This document shows, piece by piece, positions 1-8,403 of a DNA stretch of 32,649 nt. Source of the DNA: Betaproteobacteria bacterium (GTDB taxonomy: Bacteria > Pseudomonadota > Gammaproteobacteria > Burkholderiales > Rhodocyclaceae). A program made the translations under genes and the position numbers. Numbering within the stretch: the stretch's first letter is position 1; every line of letters begins with the position of its first letter. Location: the NCBI GenBank assembly GCA_004295105.1, contig SHNC01000283.1:1-32649 (forward strand), written 5' to 3'. The notes under the pieces are model-generated. The model searched no databases. It saw nothing but the letters and a program-made list of their open reading frames with translations, and had not been told where the DNA came from.

Positions 1-507
1 GGCCAGCGCCTTTAGCACTTCGTCGGCCTTCTGGGGGGCTGCCTTCGTCAGGTCGACGTCGGCGCGCTCGACGACGCTGTTGATCATCCCCTGCAGTCCC
101 ATCTTCGCGCCCTCCTCGGGCGAGAAGATGTGGCTGACGCCGTAGGCATGCAGTTCCTTGATCTCGGCTGGCACGATCACGCCGCCGCCGCCGCCGAACA
201 CCTTGATGTTCTCGCCGCCGTTGGCGCGCAGCAGGTCGATCATGTACTTGAAGAACTCGACATGGCCGCCCTGGTAGCTGGTGATGGCGATGCCCTGAAC
301 GTCTTCCTGCAGCGCCGCGTTCACGATTTCGCCGACTGAGCGGTTGTGCCCGAGGTGGATGACCTCCGAACCGGTCGACTGCAGGATGCGACGCATGATG
401 TTGATCGAGGCGTCGTGGCCATCGAACAGCGCCGCCGCGGTGACGAAGCGCACCTTGTTCTTCGGCTTGTAGGGTGACAGCTTGTGCGCCACGCTCAGGT
501 CGGTCAT
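1..507 (-). CDS. icmF: Fused isobutyryl-CoA mutase IcmF, N-terminal part (partial)
   Basis: The first 169 codons are in the window; the rest lies beyond base 1. The protein opens with [20 protein letters not shown] and continues as a B12-binding Rossmann domain with DGHDASI (the base-off His motif) near residue 30 and a glycine run VFGGGGG near residue 98. This N-terminal placement of the cobalamin domain is the layout of IcmF, in which a B12 domain, a MeaB-like GTPase and the mutase barrel are fused; ordinary methylmalonyl-CoA mutase carries the domain at its C-terminus. IcmF interconverts isobutyryl-CoA and butyryl-CoA (some members also pivalyl-CoA). A GGAGGAG ribosome site lies 6 nt before the ATG. 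It is divergent from the AraC-type gene. The GTPase and mutase parts are not visible, so the fusion itself is inferred from the N-terminus. Confidence 0.85.
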   Translation of the reverse strand, partial: MTDLSVAHKLSPYKPKNKVRFVTAAALFDGHDASINIMRRILQSTGSEVIHLGHNRSVGEIVNAALQEDVQGIAITSYQGGHVEFFKYMIDLLRANGGENIKVFGGGGGVIVPAEIKELHAYGVSHIFSPEEGAKMGLQGMINSVVERADVDLTKAAPQKADEVLKALA

Positions 508-569
508 CTCGGTCTCCTCCAACGGTTGAATGTCTGTTTTCGAATGGTAGAAGGCGGCCATCGACATTG

Positions 570-584
570 CCATTGTTGCAATGG
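570..584. promoter_or_regulatory. Inverted repeat between icmF and the AraC-type gene
   Basis: CCATTG-TTG-CAATGG is a perfect 6-bp inverted repeat with a 3-nt centre in the 142-nt divergent region between icmF and the regulator. It could be the regulator's operator. No convincing -35/-10 pair was found on either strand here. The longest open frame of the regulator would begin inside it (ATG at 581), which argues for a later start codon. Confidence 0.4.
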
Positions 585-649
585 ACGATGATCGTGCAAA
601 ATCCGCCAGAATGCCTGGCCACATCTTCGAGGGCCGTCGCACCACCGCC

Positions 650-1738
650 ATGCCCCGCCCCGCCGCTCCGGCCGCCCATGCTTCGCCCCGCGCCTACCGC
701 AGCCGTGCGACGGTGGCGATGGGTTTCGTCACCGGCATGCTGTCCGGGATGCGCAGGCGGGGCCGCGACCCTGCCCCCATACTCGCTGCCAGCGGCATCG
801 ATCTTGCAGACGTTGCCAGCCGCATCCCGGTCGATCGCTATGCGGCCTTGTACAACCGGGTGGTCGCCGAGCTCGACGACGAGGGCTTCGGCCTCTTCGG
901 CCGCAGCATGCCGCCGGGCAGCTTCGAGTTCCTCTGCCGCGGCATGCTGGGCGCCCCGACGCTGGCCGAGGCCCTGGCGCGCGCGGCGCGCTTCTTGCGC
1001 ATCGTGCTGCCCGATCTCGAAGTCGTCCTTCACCGCGACCATGGCCGCGCGGAACTCGGCATCATCGAAAGGCAGCCGCTGACGGCCGACCGCGATGACC
1101 CGGCGCGCGTGTTCGCCTTTGAGTGGCTGCTGCGCCTGCTGCATGGGGTGGCGTGCTGGTTCGTGGGCCGCGGGCTGGCGCTCGATGCGGTGAGCTTTCC
1201 CTACGCGCGCCCGCCGCATGCCGACGACTACGCGCTGGTGTACACCGAGCACTCGAGCTTCGGCAGCGAATCGCTGCGGGCCAGCTTCCAGGCCAACCTG
1301 CTGGATCTGCCGATCCGCCGCGACGAGGCCGCACTCACCGAATTCCTGGACGGCGCGCCAGGCAAGATCTCGATGCTGTACCGCCGCGACCGCGAGATGG
1401 TGTTCCGCGTGCGCGACCTGCTGCGCGACGCCCTGCCCGCCAGCCTGTCGCTGGAAGAGGTCGCTGGCGGCCTGCACGTATCTCCACGCACGCTGCACCG
1501 CCGCCTGCAGGAGGAAGGCGCCAGCTTCCGCAGCATCAAGGACGCCATCCGCCGCGACATCGCGCTTGCCCGCCTGACCAAGACGCAACAGCCGATCGCG
1601 CAACTGGCCGCCGAGCTGGGTTACGCCGACACCTCGGCCTTCTACCGCGCCTTCGTGGCCTGGACCGGCATGTCTCCGGAGCAGTTCCGGCGTCGGCTGA
1701 TCGATCGCGGAAACGGACTTCAGAAGGTCGCGCGATAG
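650..1738 (+). CDS. AraC-family transcriptional regulator
   Basis: The N-terminal two thirds matches the arabinose-binding-type domain of OruR/ArgR-like AraC regulators (for example [16 protein letters not shown] and [20 protein letters not shown]). The C-terminus has two helix-turn-helix units: [20 protein letters not shown] and [20 protein letters not shown] followed by GMSPEQFRR. The frame is open from 581, but conserved sequence begins only near 705. ATG 650 (362 aa) or ATG 719 (339 aa) fit the family length better; none has a good ribosome site, so the start is uncertain. It faces icmF head to head, so icmF and its own gene are the likely targets. The inducer is unknown; regulators of this family often sense amino-acid or fatty-acid-like molecules. 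Confidence 0.85.
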   Translation: MPRPAAPAAHASPRAYRSRATVAMGFVTGMLSGMRRRGRDPAPILAASGIDLADVASRIPVDRYAALYNRVVAELDDEGFGLFGRSMPPGSFEFLCRGMLGAPTLAEALARAARFLRIVLPDLEVVLHRDHGRAELGIIERQPLTADRDDPARVFAFEWLLRLLHGVACWFVGRGLALDAVSFPYARPPHADDYALVYTEHSSFGSESLRASFQANLLDLPIRRDEAALTEFLDGAPGKISMLYRRDREMVFRVRDLLRDALPASLSLEEVAGGLHVSPRTLHRRLQEEGASFRSIKDAIRRDIALARLTKTQQPIAQLAAELGYADTSAFYRAFVAWTGMSPEQFRRRLIDRGNGLQKVAR

Positions 1739-1860
1739 ACCATGCCCGCCTGCACATCGCGCTCGCCGGCGACGTGGTCGGCGTTGTCGCGCAGCGCGGC
1801 GACCCAGGACAGGCTGGTGGTGCCCGACAGCGGCATCGCGCAGTCGGGCAATGGAAGAAG
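1720..1860 (-). pseudogene. Possible remnant: C-terminal end of an outer-membrane beta-barrel protein
   Basis: On the minus strand a short open stretch ends [12 protein letters not shown] followed by TGA. The alternating polar/apolar pattern and the C-terminal phenylalanine resemble the last two strands of an outer-membrane protein. It runs from a stop codon (1861-1863) to the TGA at 1720-1722, with an internal ATG at 1836 giving 38 aa. The final 19 bases overlap the 3' end of the AraC-type gene. No signal peptide and no longer barrel are present, so if real it is a leftover after deletion. It is the only hint of coding in the 250-nt gap 1739-1988. A chance open frame in GC-rich DNA is the alternative. 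Confidence 0.3.
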
Positions 1861-1988
1861 TCACGAGGCGGGCAGTCCGCGGCCACGACGCGCGACGGCA
1901 GGTCGAATGGCACAGCCATCGCGGTGCAAGTTGTGCAAACATCGCTCCGACAAGGACAACACCCCGTCCATCCGGAGACACGTCGCCC

Positions 1989-4031
1989 ATGGTGAAGCCT
2001 GCCAATGCCGCGCCCGACGCCCAGGCCTTCACGCCGGAGCAGTTGCGCCGGCACGACCTGATTCTTGCGGGGCTCGACCTCCTCGATCAGGCGATCGCCG
2101 TGTTCGACACCGCACCCAAGCTCGTCACCTGGAACAAGGCCCTGGTGCGCCTGCTCGACTTCCCGGAGGCGCTGGTGCGGGTGGGCACGCCGTTCGAGGC
2201 CTTCGTGCGCTTCAACGCCGAACGCGGCGAATACGGCGAGGGCGACATCGAGACGCTGGTCGCGCAGCGCATGGCGGCGGCACGCGCCTTCCAGCCCCAC
2301 TATGTGGAGCGCGCGCGGCCCAACGGCACGGTGCTGGCGGTGCGCGGCGTGCCGATTCCCAACCTCGGCTTCGTGTCGCTGTGGACCGACATCACCGAGC
2401 AGCGCCGCTACGAGGCGGTGATCCAGCAGCAGAACGCGCAGCTCGAGGCGCGTGTGCGCGAGCGCACGGCGGAGCTCGAACAGGCCAACAGCGAGATCGA
2501 CCAGATCGCCGGCGCATTGCGTCGCAGCGAGCACCGCCTGCAACTGATCATCGATTCCATCCCGGCGCTCATCGCCTATGTGGACAGCGGCGAGATCTAC
2601 CGCTTCGCCAACCGCGGTTATGCCGAATGGTTCGGCTATCCGAAGGACGAGATCGTCGGCCGCAGCATCCGCGAGGTGGTCGGCGAGGAGGCGTATGCCC
2701 AGATCCGCCCGCAGGTCGATCGCGCGCGCGCCGGCGAGCGCGTGTGCTACGAATACAGCCGCGCCGGGGGCAACGGTCGTACGCTGTATGCGCGCAGCGT
2801 GGTCGTACCCGAGATCGGCGCCGACGGCCGCACGGTGGTCGGCTTCTTCGTCATGACCACCGACATCACCGAACAGAAGGCCAACCAGGCGGCCCTGGTG
2901 CAGGCGCAGAAGATGGAGGCGGTGGGCCAGCTCACCGGCGGTCTCGCGCACGATTTCAACAACCTGCTCACCATCATCATCGGCAACCTGGCGGCGCTGC
3001 AGGACCGGCCCGAGGGCGAGAGCGTCGCGCAATACGTCGATCCGTCGCTGCAGGCCGCGCGCCGCGGCGCAGAGCTGATCCGCCGCCTGCTGGGATGCTC
3101 GGGCCGGCAGACGCTGGAGCCGACCGCGGTGGAGGTCGGCTCGCTGGTGCACAACATGACCCACCTGCTGGTGCGCACGCTGGGCGAGACGATCAAGGTG
3201 CGGCTGCGGCTGCCGGGCGAACCGCTGCACGCGCTGGTCGACCCGCATCAGCTCGAGAACGCGATCCTGAACCTGGCGCTGAACGCGCGCGACGCCATGC
3301 CCGACGGCGGCGAGCTGACGATCGCGGTGACGCTTCGCTCGCTCGACGCGGCACTGGCACGCGCCGCCGAGGTGCCGGCGGGCGACTACGTGCAGATCGA
3401 CGTGTCGGACACCGGCTGCGGCATCGACCCGGCGCTGCTGCCACGCGTGCTGGAACCCTTCTTCACCACCAAGCCCTTCGGTGGCGGCAGCGGCCTGGGG
3501 CTGTCGATGGTCTACGGCTTCGTGCGCCAGTCGGGGGGCAATCTGCGCATTCTCAGCACGCCGGGCAAGGGCACGAACGTGCGCTTCGTGCTGCCGATGA
3601 CCTTTGCGCCGCAGGCGGTGGGCGCGGAGGTCGAGCGTCCGGCGCGCAGCCTGCCGCTGCACGACGGCCCGGTGCTGCTGGTGGAGGACGAGCCGGAGGT
3701 GCGCAAGGTGATCCGCATGCAGCTCGCCGCACTCGGCCATCCGGTCATCGAGGCCGGTGACGGCATCGAGGCGCTGAACCTGCTGGAGAACGTGGCCGAC
3801 ATCGCCATCCTGGTCAGCGACACGGTCATGCCCGGCGGCATCGGCGGACCGGAACTGGCAGCGCGCGCCCGCGCGCTGCGTCCCGGCCTGCCGGTGCTGC
3901 TGATCACCGGCTACGCCAGCGAAAGCCTCACCGCCGGCACCGCGCCGGATGTTCCGGTACTGCGCAAACCCTTCGACCAGCCCGCGCTTGCCGACGCCCT
4001 CGCCGAGCTCCTGGAAGCCAGCCCATCATGA
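1989..4031 (+). CDS. PAS-containing hybrid sensor histidine kinase with C-terminal receiver
   Basis: 680 aa. There is a PAS-like region at about residues 25-135 (LDLLDQAIAVFDTAPKLVTW), a coiled coil at 140-180, and a second PAS at about 183-295 (LIIDSIPALIAYVDSGEIYR, ending in TTDITEQK). The phosphoacceptor box GGLAHDFNNLL carries His321. The ATPase shows the N box NAILNLALNARDAMPDGG (424-441), G1 DTGCGID (474-480) and GGGSGLGLSMVYGF (498-511). A receiver domain at 560-675 has Asp611 and K660. No membrane segment is evident, so it is probably cytoplasmic. ATG 1989 is chosen because upstream codons in the same frame are not protein-like; GGAGA lies 11 nt before it. Its stop overlaps the start of the response regulator (ATGA), indicating a pair. 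The signal is unknown. Confidence 0.9.
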   Translation: MVKPANAAPDAQAFTPEQLRRHDLILAGLDLLDQAIAVFDTAPKLVTWNKALVRLLDFPEALVRVGTPFEAFVRFNAERGEYGEGDIETLVAQRMAAARAFQPHYVERARPNGTVLAVRGVPIPNLGFVSLWTDITEQRRYEAVIQQQNAQLEARVRERTAELEQANSEIDQIAGALRRSEHRLQLIIDSIPALIAYVDSGEIYRFANRGYAEWFGYPKDEIVGRSIREVVGEEAYAQIRPQVDRARAGERVCYEYSRAGGNGRTLYARSVVVPEIGADGRTVVGFFVMTTDITEQKANQAALVQAQKMEAVGQLTGGLAHDFNNLLTIIIGNLAALQDRPEGESVAQYVDPSLQAARRGAELIRRLLGCSGRQTLEPTAVEVGSLVHNMTHLLVRTLGETIKVRLRLPGEPLHALVDPHQLENAILNLALNARDAMPDGGELTIAVTLRSLDAALARAAEVPAGDYVQIDVSDTGCGIDPALLPRVLEPFFTTKPFGGGSGLGLSMVYGFVRQSGGNLRILSTPGKGTNVRFVLPMTFAPQAVGAEVERPARSLPLHDGPVLLVEDEPEVRKVIRMQLAALGHPVIEAGDGIEALNLLENVADIAILVSDTVMPGGIGGPELAARARALRPGLPVLLITGYASESLTAGTAPDVPVLRKPFDQPALADALAELLEASPS

Positions 4032-4750
4032 CCCAGCCACGCTCCGACTCCGCCGCCAACATCTTCGTGCTCGAGGACGAACCCGACATCGCACGCCTGA
4101 TCTGCGCCAGCCTCGGTGACTATGGTTTCCGCTGCGAGCACCTCAGCACGGGTCGCCAGTTGCTGTCGCGCGCACGGCAGGCGACGCCCGACCTGTGCAT
4201 CATCGATCTGGGCCTGCCCGACATGGATGGCATGCAGGTGGTGCGCGAGCTGCAGGAAGGCAGCCCGTGCGCGGTGCTGATCCTGACCGGGCGCAACGAC
4301 GTGACCGATCGCGTACTCGGTCTGGAGCTGGGCGCGGACGACTACATCGTGAAGCCCTTCGAGCCGCGTGAACTCGTCGCGCGCGTGCGCTCCATCCTGC
4401 GCCGCTATCAGCGCGCCGCGGCGGTCGAGCCCGCCGAGCGCACGATTGCGCGCTTCTCCGGCTGGACCTTCGACAGCGCCCGTCACACCCTCACCGCGCC
4501 GGACGGGCGCGAGATCGGCTTGTCGTCCTCCGAGGCGGGCCTGCTCGCCACCCTGCTGCGCCGGCCGAACAAGATCCTGTCGCGCGAGCAACTGCTGGGC
4601 GAACGCGAGCTCGACCCCTTCGACCGCAGCATCGACGTGCGCATCTCGCGCCTGCGCCGCAAGCTGGACGACGATCCGCAGAATCCCAAGCTGATCAAGA
4701 CGGTGTATGGGGCGGGGTATCTGTTCTCGGCGCAGGTTGCATGGGAGTGA
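4028..4750 (+). CDS. OmpR/PhoB-type response regulator
   Basis: 240 aa. The receiver domain has the acidic pair in LEDEPD (16-20), phosphoacceptor Asp60 (CIIDLGLPDMDG), a threonine in ILTGR and Lys109 (YIVKPFEPREL). A winged-helix DNA-binding domain follows at about 140-236, with RSIDVRISRLRRKLDD and the C-terminal wing IKTVYGAGYLFS. The start overlaps the kinase stop by 4 bp, so the two are co-translated and almost certainly partners. Because the kinase carries its own receiver, signalling may branch or pass through more than one aspartate. Target genes cannot be told from the sequence. Confidence 0.93.
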   Translation: MTQPRSDSAANIFVLEDEPDIARLICASLGDYGFRCEHLSTGRQLLSRARQATPDLCIIDLGLPDMDGMQVVRELQEGSPCAVLILTGRNDVTDRVLGLELGADDYIVKPFEPRELVARVRSILRRYQRAAAVEPAERTIARFSGWTFDSARHTLTAPDGREIGLSSSEAGLLATLLRRPNKILSREQLLGERELDPFDRSIDVRISRLRRKLDDDPQNPKLIKTVYGAGYLFSAQVAWE

Positions 4751-4870
4751 TCGACGGGGGGTGCTGCCCTGTCGGGGGTGTGCGCCATTTGCTCCGCGGG
4801 CTGCGGAACGAACACCGCCCCGTCCGCCGACGGGTTACAAGCACTCCCCCAAAACGAGCGCAAGCGTCGC

Positions 4871-4890
4871 TATAATTATGAATTCTTAAT
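4871..4890 (+). promoter_or_regulatory. -10 box and candidate operator of the VOC/epimerase gene
   Basis: A perfect TATAAT (4871-4876) lies 40 nt before the VOC start codon and overlaps ATAATTATGAAT (4872-4883), which recurs exactly at 13663-13674 beside the GntR-type gene. The surrounding AT-rich patch has partial symmetry, ATTA-TG-AATT-CT-TAAT. No good -35 hexamer is placed 16-18 nt upstream, which suggests a weak or activator-dependent promoter, or one blocked by a repressor. The 165-nt gap 4751-4915 holds nothing else recognisable. Confidence 0.55.
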
Positions 4891-4915
4891 CCACTTCATA
4901 CCCGGAGACCGCATC

Positions 4916-5395
4916 ATGGCCCAGCGCCCGTTCAAGATCCTCGGCATCCAGCAGATCGCCATCGGCGGACCGAGCAAGGAAAAGCTCAAGACCCTGTGGG
5001 TCGACATGCTGGGGCTGGAAGTCACCGGCAATTTCGTGTCCGAGCGCGAGAACGTGGACGAGGACATCTGCGCCATGGGCAGCGGCCCGTTCAAGGTGGA
5101 AGTGGACCTGATGCAGCCGTTGGATGCGGACAAGAAGCCCGCCGTCCACACCACACCGCTGAACCACGTCGGCCTTTGGGTGGACGACCTGCCGAAAGCG
5201 GTCGAATGGCTGTCGGCCAACGGCGTGCGCTTCGCGCCGGGCGGCATCCGCCGCGGCGCGGCGGGTTTCGACATCACCTTCCTGCATCCGAAGGGCAATG
5301 ACGAGTTTCCGATCGGAGGCGAAGGCGTGCTGATCGAACTGGTGCAGGCGCCGAAGGAAGTGGTCGACGCGTTCGCCCGGCTCGCGGCGGGCTGA
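4916..5395 (+). CDS. VOC-superfamily protein, probable methylmalonyl-CoA epimerase
   Basis: 159 aa, the usual length for methylmalonyl-CoA epimerase, with two betaalphabetabetabeta halves: [20 protein letters not shown] near the N-terminus and [18 protein letters not shown] from residue 82. Of the metal ligands expected in this fold, His84 (LNHVGL) and Glu141 (GVLIELVQ) are present. The first ligand position, normally His in an IDHIAI-type motif, is Gln13. Context supports the epimerase role: carboxylase makes the (S)-epimer and mutase needs the (R)-epimer, no other epimerase is seen beside that operon, and this promoter shares a 12-mer with the operon's control region. A glyoxalase or other VOC enzyme remains possible. 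ATG 4916 follows a GGAGA; the longer frame upstream crosses the promoter. Confidence 0.65.
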   Translation: MAQRPFKILGIQQIAIGGPSKEKLKTLWVDMLGLEVTGNFVSERENVDEDICAMGSGPFKVEVDLMQPLDADKKPAVHTTPLNHVGLWVDDLPKAVEWLSANGVRFAPGGIRRGAAGFDITFLHPKGNDEFPIGGEGVLIELVQAPKEVVDAFARLAAG

Positions 5396-5402
5396 GGGCG
5401 CC

Positions 5403-6260
5403 CTACAGCGCCGCGCCGCTGAACGTGTCGCAGGCCCGCAGCGTGCCCTGTTGCAGGCCTTCGCGGAACCAGCGTGCGCGCTGCGCCGAGGTGCCGTGGG
5501 TGAAACTGTCGGGCACCGCGTAGCCGCGTGCCTGCTTCTGCAGGCGGTCGTCGCCGGTGGCCGACGCCGCCGCAAGCCCCTCCTCGATATCGCCGGCTTC
5601 CAGCACCTTGCGCGAGCGGTCGGCGTGATGCGCCCACACGCCGGCCAGGCAGTCTGCCTGCAGTTCCAACCGCACCGACAGACGGTTGGCTTCGCGCTCC
5701 GACACACGCTGGCGCGCCTGCTGCACCTTCTCCGAGATGCCCAGCAGGTTCTGCACGTGGTGGCCGACTTCGTGCGCGATGACGTAGGCCTGGGCGAAGT
5801 CGCCGGGGGCGCCGAAGCGCGTGCTCAGTTCGTCGAAGAAGGACAGGTCGAGATAGACCTTGGCGTCGGCCGGGCAATAGAACGGACCCATCGCTGCCTG
5901 CCCCATGCCGCAGGCGCTCTGCGTGGCGCCGGTGTAGAGGACCAGGCGGGGTTGCTGATACTGGCGACCGCCGTTGCGGAAGATCGCGCCCCAGGTGTCT
6001 TCAGTATCGGCCAGCACCATCGAGGTGAAGCGAGCGATCTGATCTTCGGCACGTGAGCGCGGCTGGCTGTCCTGCACCGCCGGCGTCTGCACCACGCTCG
6101 CGGTGTTGAGCACCACGCTGGGGTCGATGCCAAAGTACCAGGCGATCAGCGCCAGCACCACGGTACCGATGCCGATCTTGCCGCCCCCGCCCAGGCGCAT
6201 GCCGCCCTGGCCACGACGATCCTCGACGTTGTCGCTTTCCCTGCCGTTCTCGAAGCGCAT
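5403..6260 (-). CDS. ypfJ: YpfJ-family neutral zinc metallopeptidase
   Basis: 285 aa. A short basic/glycine-rich start (MRFENGRESDNVEDRRGQGG) precedes one membrane segment at about residues 29-44 (IGTVVLALIAWYFGI), so most of the protein probably faces the periplasm. The zinc site is HEVGHH (His163, Glu164, His167), and RLELQADCLAGVWAHH follows about 35 residues later as in the family. Two cysteines (118, 129) sit in SACGMG and FYCPAD. Members are about 280-300 aa and their substrates are unknown. A GGGAGG ribosome site lies just upstream of the ATG. It lies downstream of the carboxylase alpha gene on the same strand, separated by a strong hairpin, and converges on the VOC gene with only 7 nt between stops. 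Confidence 0.9.
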   Translation of the reverse strand: MRFENGRESDNVEDRRGQGGMRLGGGGKIGIGTVVLALIAWYFGIDPSVVLNTASVVQTPAVQDSQPRSRAEDQIARFTSMVLADTEDTWGAIFRNGGRQYQQPRLVLYTGATQSACGMGQAAMGPFYCPADAKVYLDLSFFDELSTRFGAPGDFAQAYVIAHEVGHHVQNLLGISEKVQQARQRVSEREANRLSVRLELQADCLAGVWAHHADRSRKVLEAGDIEEGLAAASATGDDRLQKQARGYAVPDSFTHGTSAQRARWFREGLQQGTLRACDTFSGAAL

Positions 6261-6318
6261 GACAGCCTCCCGCTTTCTGGCGCTGCAACTCTGGCGACAT
6301 TATGGACCGCCACAGGCG

Positions 6319-6346
6319 CGAGAGCCCACCGTCAGGTGGGCTCTCG
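6319..6346 (-). terminator. Strong hairpin after the propionyl-CoA operon
   Basis: CGAGAGCCCACC-GTCA-GGTGGGCTCTCG is a perfect 12-bp stem with a 4-nt loop, 47 nt past the stop of the carboxylase alpha gene and before ypfJ. There is no run of T on either side, so it may act as an mRNA 3' end stabiliser or a weak or assisted terminator rather than a classical one. Confidence 0.6.
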
Positions 6347-6393
6347 TGATGTGCCGGCGCCGCGCGACATCCCGCGACGTCAGGGCGCAAGGC

Positions 6394-8379
6394 TCACTCG
6401 AACTCGATGATCACCTCGTCCACCGCCAGGCTGGCGCCGGGACTGGCAACCACCTTCTTCACCTTGCCGTCCTGCTCGGCCTTGAGCACGTTTTCCATCT
6501 TCATCGCCTCGATGATTGCAAGCTTCTCGCCCGCCTTCACGTCCTGGCCGACGGCGACGGACACTTCGCGCAGCAGGCCCGGCATCGGCGACAGCAGGAA
6601 CTTCGACAGGTCGGGCGGCAGCTTTTCCGGCATCAGCGACAGCAGGTGAGCGGCATGCCGGGTCATCACCATCGGCTCGACCTGCAGGCCGAAGTGCGAG
6701 ATGCGGTAACGCAGCCCGCGACGCTCGAGCTGAAGGCAGATCGGCTCGCCATTGACCGTGCCCTTGAACAGCAGGTCGCCGAAACGCCACTCGGACAGGA
6801 TGCAGTAGGCCTTGTCGTCGCTGCGCATCAGCATGCCGCCATCGACCGGCTCGACCGCCACCGGGTAATGCCGGCCGCCCATCACCACCACCCAGTCCTT
6901 GGCCACATTGCGGCCGTGGCCGGGCATCTGGCCTTCGATCTGCACTGCGCGCTGGATGTAGCGCATGCGGGCGAAGGTGGCGATGGCGGCGAGCAAGGTC
7001 GGGTCGTCATGCGGCACCATCGACGCGTCGAAACCCTGCGGGTACTCCTCGGCGATGAAGCCGGTATTGAAGTGTCCCGAGCAGAAGCGAGGATGCTGCA
7101 GCAGCGCGGCCTGGAACGGGATGTTCGAGCTGATGCCGCGGATCACGAAGGCGTTGAGCGCGTGGCGCATGCGCTCGATCGCGTTCTGGCGGTCATGGCC
7201 ATGCACGATGAGCTTGGCGATCATCGAGTCGTAGTACATCGAGATCTCGCCGCCCTCATACACACCGGTGTCGACGCGCACGCCGTGGCCTTCGGCCGGT
7301 GGCTGGAACTTCACCAGGCGGCCGGTGGAAGGCAGGAAGCCGCGGAACGGGTCTTCGGCGTTGATGCGGCATTCCATCGACCAGCCGTCGATCTTGACGT
7401 CGGCCTGGGTGAAGGACAGCTTCTCGCCGGCGGCGACGCGGATCATCTGCTCGACCAGGTCGAGCCCGGTGATGTTCTCGGTGACCGGATGCTCCACCTG
7501 CAGGCGGGTGTTCATCTCGAGGAAGTAGAAGCTCTTGTCGGCGCCGACGACGAACTCCACCGTGCCGGCGGACTCGTAGTTCACCGCGCGCGCCAGCGCC
7601 ACCGCCTGCTCGCCCATGGCCTTGCGGGTGGCCGGATCGATGAAGGGCGACGGCGCCTCCTCGATGACCTTCTGGTGGCGGCGCTGGATCGAGCATTCAC
7701 GCTCGTTCAGATACACATAGTTGCCGTGGGCGTCGCCGAGCACCTGGATCTCGATGTGGCGCGGCTCGACGACGAACTTCTCGATGAACACGCGATCGTC
7801 GCCGAAGGCGTTCTTCGCCTCATTGACGCAGGAGCTGAAGCCTTCGTGCGCTTCCTTGTCGTTGTAGGCGACACGCAGGCCCTTGCCGCCACCGCCGGCG
7901 GAGGCCTTGATCATGACCGGATAGCCGATCTTCTTCGCGATCTCGACCGCCTCGTCGGGGCCGGCGATGGCTTCGTTGTAGCCGGGGATGGTATTCACCC
8001 CTGCGGCCAGGGCGAGCTTCTTGGACTCGATCTTGTCGCCCATCTTGCCGACGGAGTACGCCTTCGGGCCGATGAACTTGATGCCTTCCTGTTCCAGCCG
8101 GCGCGAGAACTCCTCGTTCTCGGACAGGAAGCCGTAGCCGGGGTGGACGGCCTGGGCGCCGGTCTGCTTGCAGGCGGCGATGATCTTGTCCATGACCAGG
8201 TAGGACTCTTTCGACGGCGCCGGGCCGATGCACACCGCTTCGTCGGCGAGATCGACGTGCAGCGCGTCCTTGTCGGCCACCGAGTACACGGCGACGGTCT
8301 TGATGCCCATCTTGCGGGCGGTCTTGATGACCCGGCAGGCGATTTCACCGCGGTTCGCGATCAGAATCTTCTTAAACAT
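6394..8379 (-). CDS. pccA: Propionyl/acetyl-CoA carboxylase alpha subunit (biotin carboxylase + biotin carrier)
   Basis: 661 aa. The biotin carboxylase domain occupies about residues 1-450, beginning MFKKILIANRGEIACRVIKT, with the ATP-grasp glycine loop KASAGGGGKGLR (about 159-170), ERECSIQRRHQKVIEE and FLEMNTRLQVEHPVTE. A linker domain typical of propionyl-CoA carboxylases follows, then a biotinyl domain with EAMKMEN and biotinylated Lys627 near the C-terminus. It carboxylates biotin, and PccB transfers the carboxyl group to propionyl-CoA to give (S)-methylmalonyl-CoA. It is the last gene of the operon. Its start overlaps the stop of a 40-codon ORF that repeats its own first ten codons, and its ribosome site GGAG lies at the edge of a 15-bp inverted repeat, so initiation may depend on upstream translation. 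Confidence 0.95.
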   Translation of the reverse strand: MFKKILIANRGEIACRVIKTARKMGIKTVAVYSVADKDALHVDLADEAVCIGPAPSKESYLVMDKIIAACKQTGAQAVHPGYGFLSENEEFSRRLEQEGIKFIGPKAYSVGKMGDKIESKKLALAAGVNTIPGYNEAIAGPDEAVEIAKKIGYPVMIKASAGGGGKGLRVAYNDKEAHEGFSSCVNEAKNAFGDDRVFIEKFVVEPRHIEIQVLGDAHGNYVYLNERECSIQRRHQKVIEEAPSPFIDPATRKAMGEQAVALARAVNYESAGTVEFVVGADKSFYFLEMNTRLQVEHPVTENITGLDLVEQMIRVAAGEKLSFTQADVKIDGWSMECRINAEDPFRGFLPSTGRLVKFQPPAEGHGVRVDTGVYEGGEISMYYDSMIAKLIVHGHDRQNAIERMRHALNAFVIRGISSNIPFQAALLQHPRFCSGHFNTGFIAEEYPQGFDASMVPHDDPTLLAAIATFARMRYIQRAVQIEGQMPGHGRNVAKDWVVVMGGRHYPVAVEPVDGGMLMRSDDKAYCILSEWRFGDLLFKGTVNGEPICLQLERRGLRYRISHFGLQVEPMVMTRHAAHLLSLMPEKLPPDLSKFLLSPMPGLLREVSVAVGQDVKAGEKLAIIEAMKMENVLKAEQDGKVKKVVASPGASLAVDEVIIEFE

Positions 8380-8403
8380 GCGTGGTCTCCGCGGTGAAAT
8401 CGC
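8339..8403. repeat. 15-bp inverted repeat enclosing the pccA start codon
   Basis: GCGATTTCACCGCGG (8339-8353) is followed 35 nt later by its exact reverse complement CCGCGGTGAAATCGC (8389-8403). In the minus-strand mRNA the start codon of pccA lies in the loop and one base pair or more of the GGAG ribosome site falls in the stem. The right arm belongs to the leader ORF, the left arm to codons 9-14 of pccA. Confidence 0.75.

Noticed and set aside
2747-3196. Minus-strand ORF within the histidine kinase
   Set aside because: Shadow frame of the kinase; no independent ribosome site or domain.
6103-8397. Long plus-strand open frame (764 codons) opposite pccA
   Set aside because: Mirror of a highly biased GC-rich gene; its translation is His/Asp/Leu-rich without domains, while the minus frame is an unmistakable carboxylase.
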